Under the pieces are notes generated by a model. It made no database searches, had not been told where the DNA came from, and worked only from the letters and a program-made list of their open reading frames with translations. A stretch of DNA of 64,000 nucleotides, taken from assembly GCF_005876855.1 (NCBI RefSeq), contig NZ_QLAE01000010.1:62001-126000 (forward strand), written 5' to 3'. The position numbers and the translations under genes were made by a program. This DNA is from Stutzerimonas nosocomialis (GTDB lineage Bacteria > Pseudomonadota > Gammaproteobacteria > Pseudomonadales > Pseudomonadaceae). This document shows positions 37,100 to 47,101 of the stretch, piece by piece (position 1 is the first letter of the stretch; each line of letters starts with the position of its first letter).

Positions 37100-37889
37100 T
37101 GGCGCCGCTCCGTAGCAGCAGGCCGATGTTGTCCAGCAGTTGCCGGGTCAGCTGCAGGTAGGCCTCCGACAGATTGGGCAGGGTCAGGTAGATCAGGATC
37201 AGCCCGGCGATGATCGCCATGGGAAAGCCCAGGGAGAACAGGTTCATCGCCGGCGAGATGCGGTTGAGCAGGCCGAAGCAGAACTGCACCAGGGTCATGC
37301 AGAAGACGATCGGCAGGGCGATCAGCAGCGCGGCCGAGAGCACCCAGCTCATGGCGAAGGCGATGGTCTGCAGGCCGTCGAACGGGATGCCGCTGCCGAT
37401 CGGCCAGTAGACGAAGCTCTGGTAGATGATGCTCACCGTGACCAGATGGCCGTCGACGGCGAAGAACAGCAGTACCAGCAGGATGAAATACAGCTGGTAG
37501 ATGATCGACGAAGACGACACGCCGTTGACCGGGTCGTTGTAGACCGCCATGGACAGGCCCAGCTGGGTCGAGACCACGTCGCCGATCAGCGTGAACACGG
37601 TGAACACCAGCAGCAGCGCCAGGCCCAGCATCAGCCCCATGGCCACCTGCTCGAGCGCGGTGAGGATGCCCGTCACCGAGAGCGGGTCGATCATCGGCGG
37701 CGTCGGCAGGGCCGCGGCCAGCGTCACGGTCAGCACCAGCGCCAGCAGCACCCGTACCCGCACGCTGATCGCCTTGTGGTTGAACAGCGGCGCGAGGCTG
37801 AACACCGCCATGATCCGGCAGAACGGCCACCAGTAGGCGAGCAGCGATTGCAGGTAGTGGCCGACCTGCATCAGGGGTTCGTTCGCCAT
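37092..37889 (-). CDS. fliR: Lateral flagellar export protein FliR
   Basis: Integral membrane protein of the export gate, 265 residues with about six hydrophobic helices. The sequence shows FCRIMAVFSLAPLFNHKAISVRVRVLLALVLTV near the N-terminus and IALPIVFCMTLVQFCFGLLNRISPAMNLFSLGFPMAIIAGL towards the C-terminus, the conserved FliR pattern. With FliP and FliQ it forms the export core. It starts 1 bp after fliQ. Confidence 0.95.
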   Translation of the reverse strand: MANEPLMQVGHYLQSLLAYWWPFCRIMAVFSLAPLFNHKAISVRVRVLLALVLTVTLAAALPTPPMIDPLSVTGILTALEQVAMGLMLGLALLLVFTVFTLIGDVVSTQLGLSMAVYNDPVNGVSSSSIIYQLYFILLVLLFFAVDGHLVTVSIIYQSFVYWPIGSGIPFDGLQTIAFAMSWVLSAALLIALPIVFCMTLVQFCFGLLNRISPAMNLFSLGFPMAIIAGLILIYLTLPNLSEAYLQLTRQLLDNIGLLLRSGANV

Positions 37890-37890
37890 G

Positions 37891-38163
37891 TCAGCCCACC
37901 AGGCGCCCCGCCTGGGTGAAGGTCTCGATGAACAGGTCGCTCAGGGTGCGAAGGATCCAATGCCCGGCGAACACCAGCATGCCGAGGGTGATCAGCAGGC
38001 GCGGCAGGAAGCTGAGCATCTGCTCGTTGATCTGGGTCGCGGCCTGGAAAATGCTCACCAGCAGGCCGCCGATCAGGCTCGGCACGATCAGCACGCAGAC
38101 CACCAGCACGATGATGTGGATCGCGTTGGAAATCAGGTTCACGGCGGTATCCGGAGTGAGCAT
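37891..38163 (-). CDS. fliQ: Lateral flagellar export protein FliQ
   Basis: A 90-residue export-gate protein with two hydrophobic helices (NAIHIIVLVVCVLIVPSLIGGLLVSIFQAATQINEQ and the second after LSFLPRLL), the canonical FliQ layout. It lies between fliP (9 bp gap) and fliR (1 bp gap). Confidence 0.95.
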   Translation of the reverse strand: MLTPDTAVNLISNAIHIIVLVVCVLIVPSLIGGLLVSIFQAATQINEQMLSFLPRLLITLGMLVFAGHWILRTLSDLFIETFTQAGRLVG

Positions 38164-38172
38164 GGCGCGCCT

Positions 38173-38925
38173 CTAGAAGGGTTGGACACTGGTGGTGAGG
38201 GTGCCCATCAGCAGCGCCCAGCCGTCGACGAGCACGAACACCATCAGCTTGAACGGCAGCGAGATCATCATTGGCGAGAGCATCATCATGCCCATGGCCA
38301 TCAGCACGCTGGCGACCACCAGGTCGATCACCAGAAAGGGCACGAAGATCATGAAGCCGAGCTGGAAGGCGGTCTTCAGCTCGCTGAGCACGAACGCCGG
38401 CAGCAGCAGCGAGAAGTCCAGATCCTCGAGGTTTTCCGGCAGTTCCTCGCCGGCCAGCGAGACCATGGTCTCGAGCGACGTCTCGTTGGTCTGCGCCAGC
38501 ATGAACTTCGACAGGCTGCCCTTGGCCGAGTCGAGCCCCTGTTCCAGGCTGATCTCGTCGTTCTGGAAGGGCTCGAAGGCCTGGCTGTGGATCTCCTGCC
38601 AGACCGGGCGCATCACCAGCAGCGTGACGATCAGGGCGATGCCGATCAGCACGTTGTTCGGCGGGCTCTGCTGCAGGCCGATGGCCTGGCGCAGGATCGC
38701 CAGCACGATGATGAAGCGGGTGAAGCAGGTCATCATCATCAGCATCGCCGGCAGGAAGCCGAGCAGCGTCATGACGATCAGGATCTGCAGCTTGACCGAG
38801 AATTCCTGCCCGTTTTCCGTATCGTTCAGGTTGAACAGGGTGATCTCGCCGTTCGCCGCCTGCGCCAGCAGGGGGCAGAGCCCCAGCGCCAGGACGCCGA
38901 GCGAGGCGAGCAGGCGGCGGTTCAT
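38173..38925 (-). CDS. fliP: Lateral flagellar export protein FliP
   Basis: Core export-gate protein, 250 residues, with a cleavable signal peptide (MNRRLLASLGVLALGLCPLLAQA), as usual for FliP. The family signature is present: ILIVMTLLGFLPAMLMMMTCFTRFIIVLAILRQAIGLQQSPPN and, near the end, FVPFLVIDLVVASVLMAMGMMMLSP. There is no fliO between fliN and fliP; Vibrio lateral clusters have the same order without fliO. The start overlaps the fliN stop by 4 bp. Confidence 0.96.
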   Translation of the reverse strand: MNRRLLASLGVLALGLCPLLAQAANGEITLFNLNDTENGQEFSVKLQILIVMTLLGFLPAMLMMMTCFTRFIIVLAILRQAIGLQQSPPNNVLIGIALIVTLLVMRPVWQEIHSQAFEPFQNDEISLEQGLDSAKGSLSKFMLAQTNETSLETMVSLAGEELPENLEDLDFSLLLPAFVLSELKTAFQLGFMIFVPFLVIDLVVASVLMAMGMMMLSPMMISLPFKLMVFVLVDGWALLMGTLTTSVQPF

Positions 38926-39290
38926 GCGGTCAGCTCGTCCAGGCTGGTGCCCGACAGCTCGACGATGCGCAGGCCGTAGTTGCCGTTCATCACCACCACT
39001 TCGGCCTTGGCGAACAGGGCGCCGTTGACCTTCACGTCCAGCGGCTCGCCGGCCAGCTTGTCGAGCACGATCACGCTGCTGGTGTCGACTTCCATCAGCT
39101 CCTTGAGGGTGATTTCCACCGAAGCCACTTCCAGAGTGACGTTCACCGGAATCTTGCCGAAGAAGCTCATGTCCGGGCGGCTGGGCTGGATCGGCGCTTC
39201 GGCGCGCGGCGGCTCGGCCGGCTGCGCGGGGTTGAGGTCGCCCTCGTTGAGCAGGCTTTCGAACTCGTTATCGGAAATATCGCCGTTCAT
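38922..39290 (-). CDS. fliN: Lateral flagellar motor switch protein FliN
   Basis: C-ring protein, 122 residues. A Pro-rich linker (NPAQPAEPPRAEAPIQPSRP) precedes the SpoA-type domain (IPVNVTLEVASVEITLKELMEVDTSSVIVLDKLAGEPLDVKVNGALFAKAEVVVMNGNYGLRI), matching FliN. It overlaps fliM and fliP by 4 bp each, indicating coupled translation in this operon. Confidence 0.95.
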   Translation of the reverse strand: MNGDISDNEFESLLNEGDLNPAQPAEPPRAEAPIQPSRPDMSFFGKIPVNVTLEVASVEITLKELMEVDTSSVIVLDKLAGEPLDVKVNGALFAKAEVVVMNGNYGLRIVELSGTSLDELTA

Positions 39291-40156
39291 TGGGATTTCA
39301 CGCTTTCAAGTGATGTGAGGAACAGGCCACCGTCTTCCTCGAAGACGGTGCCGCGAAAGAGCTTCTGGCCATTGATGCGGACGTCGTAGCGGTCCAGCGG
39401 GCGCAGCATGAGGATGTCGTTGAGCTCCAGGCCCAGTACCTGCGCCAGCGGCACCTGCGCCGCCGCGATCACGCAGTCGAGGCGTACCGGCAGGTGCTTG
39501 ATGTTGTCTGCGGGGCTGGCGTTGAGGCGTGGCGGCGGGCCGGCGAGCAGCAGGGTCAGCTCGTCGGCCAGATGCGTGTCCAGATAGATCAGGATCGACG
39601 ACTTCGCCCCGGTCAGGTGGCTCAGGTATTCGAACTCGGCGACATATTCCCAGACGGTTTCTTCGTAATCGTTCTCGAACCGTTCGAGTGCGCCGAAGGT
39701 GCTGCCCGACAATAACGAGCGCGCGAATATATCGATGACGTCGCGGCCCAGGCGATTGCGCATCCGTTGTTCGGATGAACTGATCGGCGGGGTTTCCTGG
39801 TTGGCGACGAGGGTGCCGCCGTAATAACACTCCAGTGCTTCGGTCAGCAGCGCGCGATCGATGGCAAAACCCACTTTGCCCAGCGGTGACCGATAGATGC
39901 AGTCCGGTGCGCGAGCGGCATGTTCCTGCACATCGATTCGGCACAACTCGATATTGACCCGGTAATTGCGCAGGAAATAGTCGCCGACCAGTCGCGGATG
40001 CTTGTGGGTGATTTCCCGGATGTATTGAGGAATCCGGTGGTAGTGCCGGCCAAGCTTCTGAGGTTTCAACACAGTCAGACTTTGGGCGGGCACGCCATGG
40101 TGGACTTTTGAATTGCCAGTCATGTTGTGAGCGAAGTGTCCTGTCGTTGACAGCAT
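39287..40156 (-). CDS. fliM: Lateral flagellar motor switch protein FliM, without CheY-binding peptide
   Basis: C-ring protein, 289 residues, shorter than the usual 320-330. The N-terminus (MLSTTGHFAHNMTGNSKVHH) has no LSQDEIDALL-like peptide, the segment of FliM that binds phospho-CheY, so chemotactic direction switching through this protein is unlikely. FliM2 of the second flagellum of Shewanella putrefaciens lacks it too. The central domain contains YYGGTLVANQETPPIS where most FliMs have a GGxG motif. A C-terminal SpoA domain ends LRPLDRYDVRINGQKLFRGTVFEEDGGLFL. It is the first gene of the minus-strand operon and is divergent from lafK. Confidence 0.93.
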   Translation of the reverse strand: MLSTTGHFAHNMTGNSKVHHGVPAQSLTVLKPQKLGRHYHRIPQYIREITHKHPRLVGDYFLRNYRVNIELCRIDVQEHAARAPDCIYRSPLGKVGFAIDRALLTEALECYYGGTLVANQETPPISSSEQRMRNRLGRDVIDIFARSLLSGSTFGALERFENDYEETVWEYVAEFEYLSHLTGAKSSILIYLDTHLADELTLLLAGPPPRLNASPADNIKHLPVRLDCVIAAAQVPLAQVLGLELNDILMLRPLDRYDVRINGQKLFRGTVFEEDGGLFLTSLESVKSQ

Positions 40157-40551
40157 TAGCGGCAGGTTGGCCGCGAACTGCAGAATGCCTGGAGGGCCTG
40201 GATGGATGGCGCAGGGTCGGCCACGCGACAGCCGAAGGGCTGCAAGGCGCGCAGGACGGGCTCTGGCGTGGGCGCAGTGTAGGAGGGAGGGCGCGGCGCG
40301 ATTAAATCAATAGATCTCAAATGACCTTTTTTGAGGTCGTGGCTTGGTCTTTGATCTGCTTTGAGCACATCTGATTGGCTCGGCACGCGCGACGCTTGTT
40401 AGCGTGCGCGCAATCGCTCGATGTCGGCTGAAGCGGCATCGGAAAGTTGCCGACAGTTGGACAGGCAGGGCGACGAAAGTTCCCAGAGATTTAAAATTTT
40501 TTTTGCAGCGTCGGCGCAGCGTTCACCGAACGGTGAGCAGCAGCGGACAAG
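40157..40551. other. Divergent regulatory region between fliM and lafK
   Basis: About 395 bp without a gene. From 40300 the DNA becomes AT-rich, with a dyad GACCT-N6-AGGTC (40323-40338) inside repeated TTTGA/TCAAA words. It also holds a hairpin-forming CGCGACGC-N6-GCGTGCGCG (around 40387-40410). A T-run after TTTAAAATT lies at 40490-40504. No sigma-54 or TTAAG-N15-GTCGCC site as good as those elsewhere in the cluster was found toward fliM. Confidence 0.5.
40380..40396 (+). promoter_or_regulatory. Weak sigma-54 promoter candidate upstream of lafK
   Basis: TCGGCACGCGCGACGCT has the GG-N10-GC spacing and a good -24 (GGCACG), but the -12 reads GACGCT instead of TTGCT. It lies about 155 bp before the lafK start. 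Low confidence. Confidence 0.3.
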
Positions 40552-41973
<1,422 letters not shown>

Positions 41974-41987
41974 GGAATCCGCAAGCG

Positions 41988-42320
41988 ATGAGCTCAATCA
42001 TGCAGGTGCAGCAACAGATGCTGGGACGGATGCAGGCGCTGGCCAGCGCCGCCGAGGGCGAGGCGATCAAGCCCGCCAACCCGTTCGCGCCCGGGCAGGG
42101 CGCCGGTATGGGCAACCTGTTCGCGGCGGCGATGCGTGCCGTGGACGCCGACCAGCACAAGGCCAGCGCGGCCATGGCGGCGGTGGACAGCGGCAGGAGC
42201 GACGACCTGGTCGGGGCGATGATCGACAGCCAGAAGGCCAGCGTCTCGTTCTCCGCGCTGCTGCAGGTACGCAACAAGCTGACCACGGCGTTCGACGACG
42301 TGATGAGGATGCCGCTGTGA
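41988..42320 (+). CDS. fliE: Lateral flagellar hook-basal body protein FliE
   Basis: Junction protein between the MS ring and the rod, 110 residues, starting at ATG 41988. The family C-terminus is clear: SQKASVSFSALLQVRNKLTTAFDDVMRMPL. The first half is variable (MSSIMQVQQQMLGRMQALAS). It begins the fliE-F-G-H-I-J run directly behind lafK (14 bp). Confidence 0.93.
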   Translation: MSSIMQVQQQMLGRMQALASAAEGEAIKPANPFAPGQGAGMGNLFAAAMRAVDADQHKASAAMAAVDSGRSDDLVGAMIDSQKASVSFSALLQVRNKLTTAFDDVMRMPL

Positions 42321-42340
42321 TCGGGCGTGGGTACTGAACC

Positions 42341-44020
42341 GTGCTGGAGACAATCAAGAGCAAGCTGTCGGCAGAGGGCTTCAAACTCGATCCGCGCCTG
42401 GCACTGGTCGGGATGGCTGCCGCCGCGGCTGCACTGGCGCTGGCGGTGGTCTACTACCTGTGGCGCGACGGCGATTCGTTCCGCCCGCTGTACGGCACGG
42501 GCGAGTCCTTTCCCGCCGCCGAAGTGATGCAGGTGCTCGACGGCGAATCGGTGCCCTATCGCATTCACCCGCAGAGCGGGCAGATCCTGGTGCGCGACGA
42601 CCAGCTGGCGCGCGCGCGGATGCTGCTGTCGGCCAAGGGCGTGAAGGTCAGCCTGCCGGCCGGCTATGAGCTGTTCGACAAGGAAGAGCCGCTGGGCACC
42701 AGCCAGTTCGTCCAGGACGTGCGCCTCAAGCGCAGCCTGGAGGGGGAGCTGGCGCGCACGGTGATGTCGCTCAAGGGCATCGACCGCGCACGGGTCCACC
42801 TGGCCCAGGAGGAGAACAGCTCCTTCGTGGTCAGCCGTCGCGGGCCGACCAAGGCCTCGGTGGTGCTGCAGCTCGACCCGGGCTACAAGCTCCAGCCCGA
42901 GCAGGTCGGGGCGATCATCAACCTGGTGGCCAATAGCGTGCCCCAGCTCAAGGCCGAAGACGTCAGCGTGGTCGACCAGTACGGCACGCTGCTCTCGCGC
43001 GGCGTCAACGCCGGCGGCGGTCCCTCGCAGAACTGGCAGGTGGTCGACGACTACCAGAACAAGGCCGTGGCCAACATCGAGCAGGTGCTGGCGCCGGTAC
43101 TGGGCAGCGGCAACTACCGCATCAGCGTCGCCGCGGACATCGACTTCAGCCAGAAGGAAGAAACCTTCCAGGCCTTTGGCGAAACGCCACGCCTGCGCAA
43201 CGAGGTGCTGCGCAACGAAAGCGCGCTGGACCAGCTCGCCCTCGGGGTCCCCGGTTCCCTGGCCAACCGCCCGGTAGCCCCGCCCAAGGAAGGCGAAACC
43301 CCGCCGGCGAACACGGAAAACAAGGCGGCGACCTCGCTGCGCGAAGAGTCCACCCGCCAGCTCGACTACGACCAGAGCGTTACCCATGTGAAGCACCCGG
43401 GCTTTTCCCTGCGCCAGCAGAGCGTGGCGGTGGTGCTCAACGCGGCCAGCGCGCCGGAAGGCGGCTGGACCGCCGAAGCGCGCGCCGAGATGGAAGCCAT
43501 GGTGCGCAGCGCGGTGGGTTTCAACCAGGCGCGTGGCGACCTGCTGACCGTCAGCGTGTTCCCGTTCGCCACCACCGAGGCCTCGATCGAGGAAACGCCC
43601 TGGTGGGAGAACCCGCAGATCCATTCGCTCGCCAAGCTCGCGCTGTTCGGCCTGATCGCCCTGCTCCTGCTGCTGATCGTGGTCCGCCCGGCAGTGCGCA
43701 AGCTGACCCAGGCCGCCGATCCCCAGGCCGGGCAGCCGAACGCCGATCTCGCCGCACCGGGCGCCCTCGCCGCGGGCGGTGTCGCGGCACTCGAAAGCGA
43801 GCGCCTGCCGGCGCTGCCGGGCCGCACGGATGCCGATGGTTCGCCGATCTTCGGCGAGCTCAACCCGCTCTCGGAAATCCGCCTGCCGGCGCCGGGATCG
43901 GGTCTGGAACTGCAGATCGAGCATCTCCAGATGCTCGCCAAGAACGACCCCGAGCGCGTTTCGGAAGTCATCAAGCATTGGATAGGGCGCAATGAAAGAG
44001 ACCTCAACCCAGCCGGCTAG
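42341..44020 (+). CDS. fliF: Lateral flagellar MS-ring protein FliF
   Basis: Forms the MS ring in the inner membrane, 559 residues, starting with GTG 42341. The first membrane helix is near residues 22-42 (ALVGMAAAAAALALAVVYYLW) and the second near 428-448 (SLAKLALFGLIALLLLLIVV). Ring-building motifs between them include YELFDKEEPLGTSQFVQDVRLKRSLEGELARTV and VSVVDQYGTLLSRG. The C-terminal peptide that binds FliG ends the protein. The fliG start lies inside the fliF end (29 bp overlap). Confidence 0.95.
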   Translation: MLETIKSKLSAEGFKLDPRLALVGMAAAAAALALAVVYYLWRDGDSFRPLYGTGESFPAAEVMQVLDGESVPYRIHPQSGQILVRDDQLARARMLLSAKGVKVSLPAGYELFDKEEPLGTSQFVQDVRLKRSLEGELARTVMSLKGIDRARVHLAQEENSSFVVSRRGPTKASVVLQLDPGYKLQPEQVGAIINLVANSVPQLKAEDVSVVDQYGTLLSRGVNAGGGPSQNWQVVDDYQNKAVANIEQVLAPVLGSGNYRISVAADIDFSQKEETFQAFGETPRLRNEVLRNESALDQLALGVPGSLANRPVAPPKEGETPPANTENKAATSLREESTRQLDYDQSVTHVKHPGFSLRQQSVAVVLNAASAPEGGWTAEARAEMEAMVRSAVGFNQARGDLLTVSVFPFATTEASIEETPWWENPQIHSLAKLALFGLIALLLLLIVVRPAVRKLTQAADPQAGQPNADLAAPGALAAGGVAALESERLPALPGRTDADGSPIFGELNPLSEIRLPAPGSGLELQIEHLQMLAKNDPERVSEVIKHWIGRNERDLNPAG

Positions 44021-45059
44021 CGAAGGCAAGGCCTCGGCGAAGGAAATCAAGCCGCGCCCCAGCCAGATCCGCTCGGTCAGCTCCCTCGACCAGGCGGCGA
44101 TCCTGATGCTGAGCATGGGCGACGACATTTCCGCCGGCATTCTGCGCAACTTCTCGCGCGAGGAAATCATCAGCATCAGCCAGGCGATGGCGCGGCTGTC
44201 CAACGTCAAGCAGCCGATGGTTTCCGACGTCATCAGCCGCTTCTTCGAGGACTACAAGGAGCAGAGCAGCATCAAGGGCGCCTCGCGCAGCTACCTGGCC
44301 GGGATGCTCGGCAAGGCGCTGGGCGGGGAGATCACCCGCAGCCTGCTCGACAGCATCTACGGCGAGGAAATCCGCGCCAAGATGGCCAAGATGGAATGGC
44401 TCGATCCCAAGCAGTTCGCCGCCCTGATCGCCAAGGAACACGCCCAGATGCAGGCCGTGTTCCTCGCCTTCCTGCCGCCGGGCATGGCCACCGACGTGCT
44501 CGAATGCATGCCGGCCGAGCGCCAGGACGAGTTGCTCTATCGCATCGCCAACCTCTCGGAGGTCAACAGCGACGTGATCGCCGAGCTCGAGCAGCTGATC
44601 GACCGCAGCCTCAAGGTGCTCTCGACCCAGGGTTCCCAGGTGCGCGGCGTCAAGCAGGCGGCCGACATCATGAATCGCTTCAAGGGCAACCGCGACCAGA
44701 TGTTCGAACTGCTGCGCGCGCACAACGAGGAGTTGGTGGAGAAGATCGAGGACGAGATGTACGACTTCTTCATCCTTTCGCGGCAGAACCCCGATGTCCT
44801 GCAGACGCTGCTGGAAGTGATCCCGCTGGAAGAGTGGGTGGTCGCGCTCAAGGGCGCCGAGCCCGCGCTGGTCAAGGCGATCCAGGCGGCGCTGCCCAAG
44901 CGCCAGGCGCAGCAGATGGAGTCGATCAACCGCCGCCAGGGCCCGGTACCGCTGTCGCGGGTCGAGCAGGTCCGCAAGGACATCATGGGTGTGGTGCGGG
45001 AAATGACCGCCAACGGCGAGCTGCAGGTGCAGCTGTTCCGCGAACAGACCGTCGAGTGA
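43992..45059 (+). CDS. fliG: Lateral flagellar motor switch protein FliG
   Basis: Rotor protein that contacts the stators, 355 residues, with a 20-residue N-terminal extension before the usual start of the domain (SLDQAAILMLSMGDDISAGILRNFSREEI). The middle domain has KEHAQMQAVFLAFLPPGMATDVLECMP, where most FliGs read EHPQ. The C-terminal torque domain includes LEVIPLEEWVVALKGAEPALVKAIQAALPKRQAQQMESINRRQGPVPLSRVEQVRK; the RDDL charge pair typical of enteric FliG is not in its usual form. It overlaps fliF by 29 bp. Confidence 0.94.
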   Translation: MKETSTQPASEGKASAKEIKPRPSQIRSVSSLDQAAILMLSMGDDISAGILRNFSREEIISISQAMARLSNVKQPMVSDVISRFFEDYKEQSSIKGASRSYLAGMLGKALGGEITRSLLDSIYGEEIRAKMAKMEWLDPKQFAALIAKEHAQMQAVFLAFLPPGMATDVLECMPAERQDELLYRIANLSEVNSDVIAELEQLIDRSLKVLSTQGSQVRGVKQAADIMNRFKGNRDQMFELLRAHNEELVEKIEDEMYDFFILSRQNPDVLQTLLEVIPLEEWVVALKGAEPALVKAIQAALPKRQAQQMESINRRQGPVPLSRVEQVRKDIMGVVREMTANGELQVQLFREQTVE

Positions 45060-45066
45060 GCCGAGC

Positions 45067-45768
45067 ATGAGCATCAAGGTGATCAAGGGGGCCGGCAAGA
45101 ACTGGCGCCCGTTCCGCTTTCCGCCGCGCTTCAAGGTTGCCGGGCCGGGCCTGGCCGAGGCGCTGGAAGGCGATCCGGCGGCGCTGCAGCGAGCGCCCTC
45201 CGAAGGCTTCCAGGAAGGGATCGAGAAGGGCTACGGCGAGGGGCTCGAACAGGGCCGCGCCGCTGGCCATGCCGAAGGCTTCGAGCGCGGCATCGAGGAT
45301 GGCAAGTCCCTGGGCCGTGAAGAGGGCCGGCTGCAGGGGCGACAGGCCTTCGACGAGGCCGCGCGTCCGCTGGACCGTCTGATCGAACGCTTCGAGCAGT
45401 TCCAGGGCGAGTACCAGCAGGCCCGTCGCGACGAGTTGCTGGAGCTGGTGCAGAAGGTCGCCCGCCAGGTGATTCGCTGCGAGCTGACGCTGCATCCGAC
45501 GCAGTTGCTGTCCCTGGCCGAGGAGGCCCTGGCGGCGATGCCGGGCGATCAGGAGGACGTGCGTATCCTGCTCAACCCCGAGGAGTGCGCCCGGATCCGG
45601 GAGCTGGCGCCGGAGCGCGCCGCGGCCTGGCGGCTGGTGCCGGATGAGCGCCTGGCGCTGGGCGAGTGCCGGGTGATCACCGCCGAGGCCGAGGCCGATA
45701 TCGGGTGCCAGCAGCGCCTCGATGCCTGCATGGAAACCCTGGGCGAACACATCCGGACGTCCGCCTGA
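45067..45768 (+). CDS. fliH: Lateral flagellar export ATPase regulator FliH
   Basis: Cytoplasmic partner and negative regulator of the FliI ATPase, 233 residues. The N-terminal part contains a run of GxxxG-type repeats (EGFQEGIEKGYGEGLEQGRAAGHAEGFERGIEDGKSLG), the hallmark of FliH helices, followed by a long amphipathic region and the C-terminal FliI-binding domain. It ends 1 bp before fliI starts and begins 7 bp after fliG. Confidence 0.93.
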   Translation: MSIKVIKGAGKNWRPFRFPPRFKVAGPGLAEALEGDPAALQRAPSEGFQEGIEKGYGEGLEQGRAAGHAEGFERGIEDGKSLGREEGRLQGRQAFDEAARPLDRLIERFEQFQGEYQQARRDELLELVQKVARQVIRCELTLHPTQLLSLAEEALAAMPGDQEDVRILLNPEECARIRELAPERAAAWRLVPDERLALGECRVITAEAEADIGCQQRLDACMETLGEHIRTSA

Positions 45769-45769
45769 G

Positions 45770-47101
45770 ATGTCGCTGCGCGAAGCCTTCAAGCTCGACG
45801 AGGCGCTGCGCTCGCTCGACGGCGTGCAGCTGGCCAAGGTCAGCGGCCGGCTGGTGCGCGTCTCCGGCATGCTGCTCGAATCGCTCGGCTGCCAGCGCAT
45901 GACCGGCCAGCGCTGCTACGTCGAACAGGGCGACGGCAGCATGCTCGAAGCCCAGGTGGTGGGCTTCAACCGCGAAATCACCTACCTGATGCCGTTCAAG
46001 AAGCCGGTGGGCCTGACCTCCGGCTCGCGCGTCTTCCCGGCGCCGGACGAAGCCTCGCTGCACATCGACGAGACCTGGCTGGGGCGAGTGGTCAACGGCC
46101 TGGGCGAGCCGCTGGACGGGCTGGGCAAGCTGTCCGGCCGCGACCCGTTGCCGGCCGAACTGCCGTCGGTCAATCCGCTCCGGCGCCGGCCGGTCAGCGA
46201 GCCGCTGGATGTCGGCGTGCGGGCGATCAATGCGCTGCTGACCCTGGGCAAGGGCCAGCGCGTCGGCCTGTTCGCCGGCAGCGGCGTGGGCAAGAGCGTG
46301 CTGCTGGGGATGATCACCCGGCAGACCAAGGCCGACGTGGTGGTGGTCGGGCTGATCGGCGAGCGCGGCCGCGAGGTGCAGGAGTTCATCCTGCACTCGC
46401 TCGGCGAGGAAGGTCTGAAGAAAGCCGTGGTGGTGGTCGCGCCCGCCAACGAATCGCCGCTGATGCGGCTCAAGGCGACCGAACTCTGCCACAGCATCGC
46501 CGCCTACTACCGCGACCAGGGCCAGGACGTCCTGCTGCTGGTCGATTCGCTGACCCGCTACGCCATGGCCCAGCGCGAAATCGCCCTGGCGCTCGGCGAG
46601 CCGCCGGCGACCAAGGGCTATCCGCCGTCGGTGTTCGGCATGCTGCCGGAGCTGGTGGAAAGCGCCGGCAATGGCGCCAACGAATCCGGCAGCCTCAGCG
46701 CGCTCTACACGGTGCTGGCCGAGGGCGACGACCAGCAGGACCCGATCGTCGACTGCGCACGGGCGATTCTCGACGGGCACATAGTGCTCTCGCGGCGTCT
46801 GGCCGAAATCGGCCACTACCCGGCCATCGACATCAGCGCCTCGGTCAGCCGCTGCATGAGCCAGGTCAGCCCGCCGGCGCAGCTGGGCGCGGCCAGGCAG
46901 CTCAAGGAGCTGTACGGCACCTTCGAGAAGATCAGGGAGCTGATCCCGCTCGGCGGCTACACGCCGGGCATGGACGTCAAGACCGACCGGGCGGTGCAGC
47001 TCGCGCCGCGGATCGAGCGCTTCCTGCGCCAGGAAGTGGGCGAGGCCGCGGAGCTGCAGACCAGCCTGGCCACCCTGCAGGGAGTGCTCGGCAAGTCATG
47101 A
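45770..47101 (+). CDS. fliI: Lateral flagellar export ATPase FliI
   Basis: Rotary-type ATPase that feeds the export gate, 443 residues from ATG 45770 (MSLREAFKLDEALRSLDGVQ); the frame extends upstream inside fliH. Walker A is FAGSGVGKSVLLGM (about residue 165). Other conserved blocks are LIGERGREVQEF, LLLVDSLTRYAMAQREI (Walker B) and EPPATKGYPPSVFGMLPELVE. The fliJ start overlaps its stop by 4 bp. Confidence 0.97.
   Translation: MSLREAFKLDEALRSLDGVQLAKVSGRLVRVSGMLLESLGCQRMTGQRCYVEQGDGSMLEAQVVGFNREITYLMPFKKPVGLTSGSRVFPAPDEASLHIDETWLGRVVNGLGEPLDGLGKLSGRDPLPAELPSVNPLRRRPVSEPLDVGVRAINALLTLGKGQRVGLFAGSGVGKSVLLGMITRQTKADVVVVGLIGERGREVQEFILHSLGEEGLKKAVVVVAPANESPLMRLKATELCHSIAAYYRDQGQDVLLLVDSLTRYAMAQREIALALGEPPATKGYPPSVFGMLPELVESAGNGANESGSLSALYTVLAEGDDQQDPIVDCARAILDGHIVLSRRLAEIGHYPAIDISASVSRCMSQVSPPAQLGAARQLKELYGTFEKIRELIPLGGYTPGMDVKTDRAVQLAPRIERFLRQEVGEAAELQTSLATLQGVLGKS

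Noticed and set aside
40200-40225. GG-N10-GC match on the minus strand upstream of fliM
   Set aside because: Only the invariant dinucleotides and TGGC match; the -12 element is not TTGC. Too weak for a promoter call.
40157-40305. Short plus-strand frame starting near the fliM start
   Set aside because: It overlaps the fliM start region and has no support beyond an open frame.
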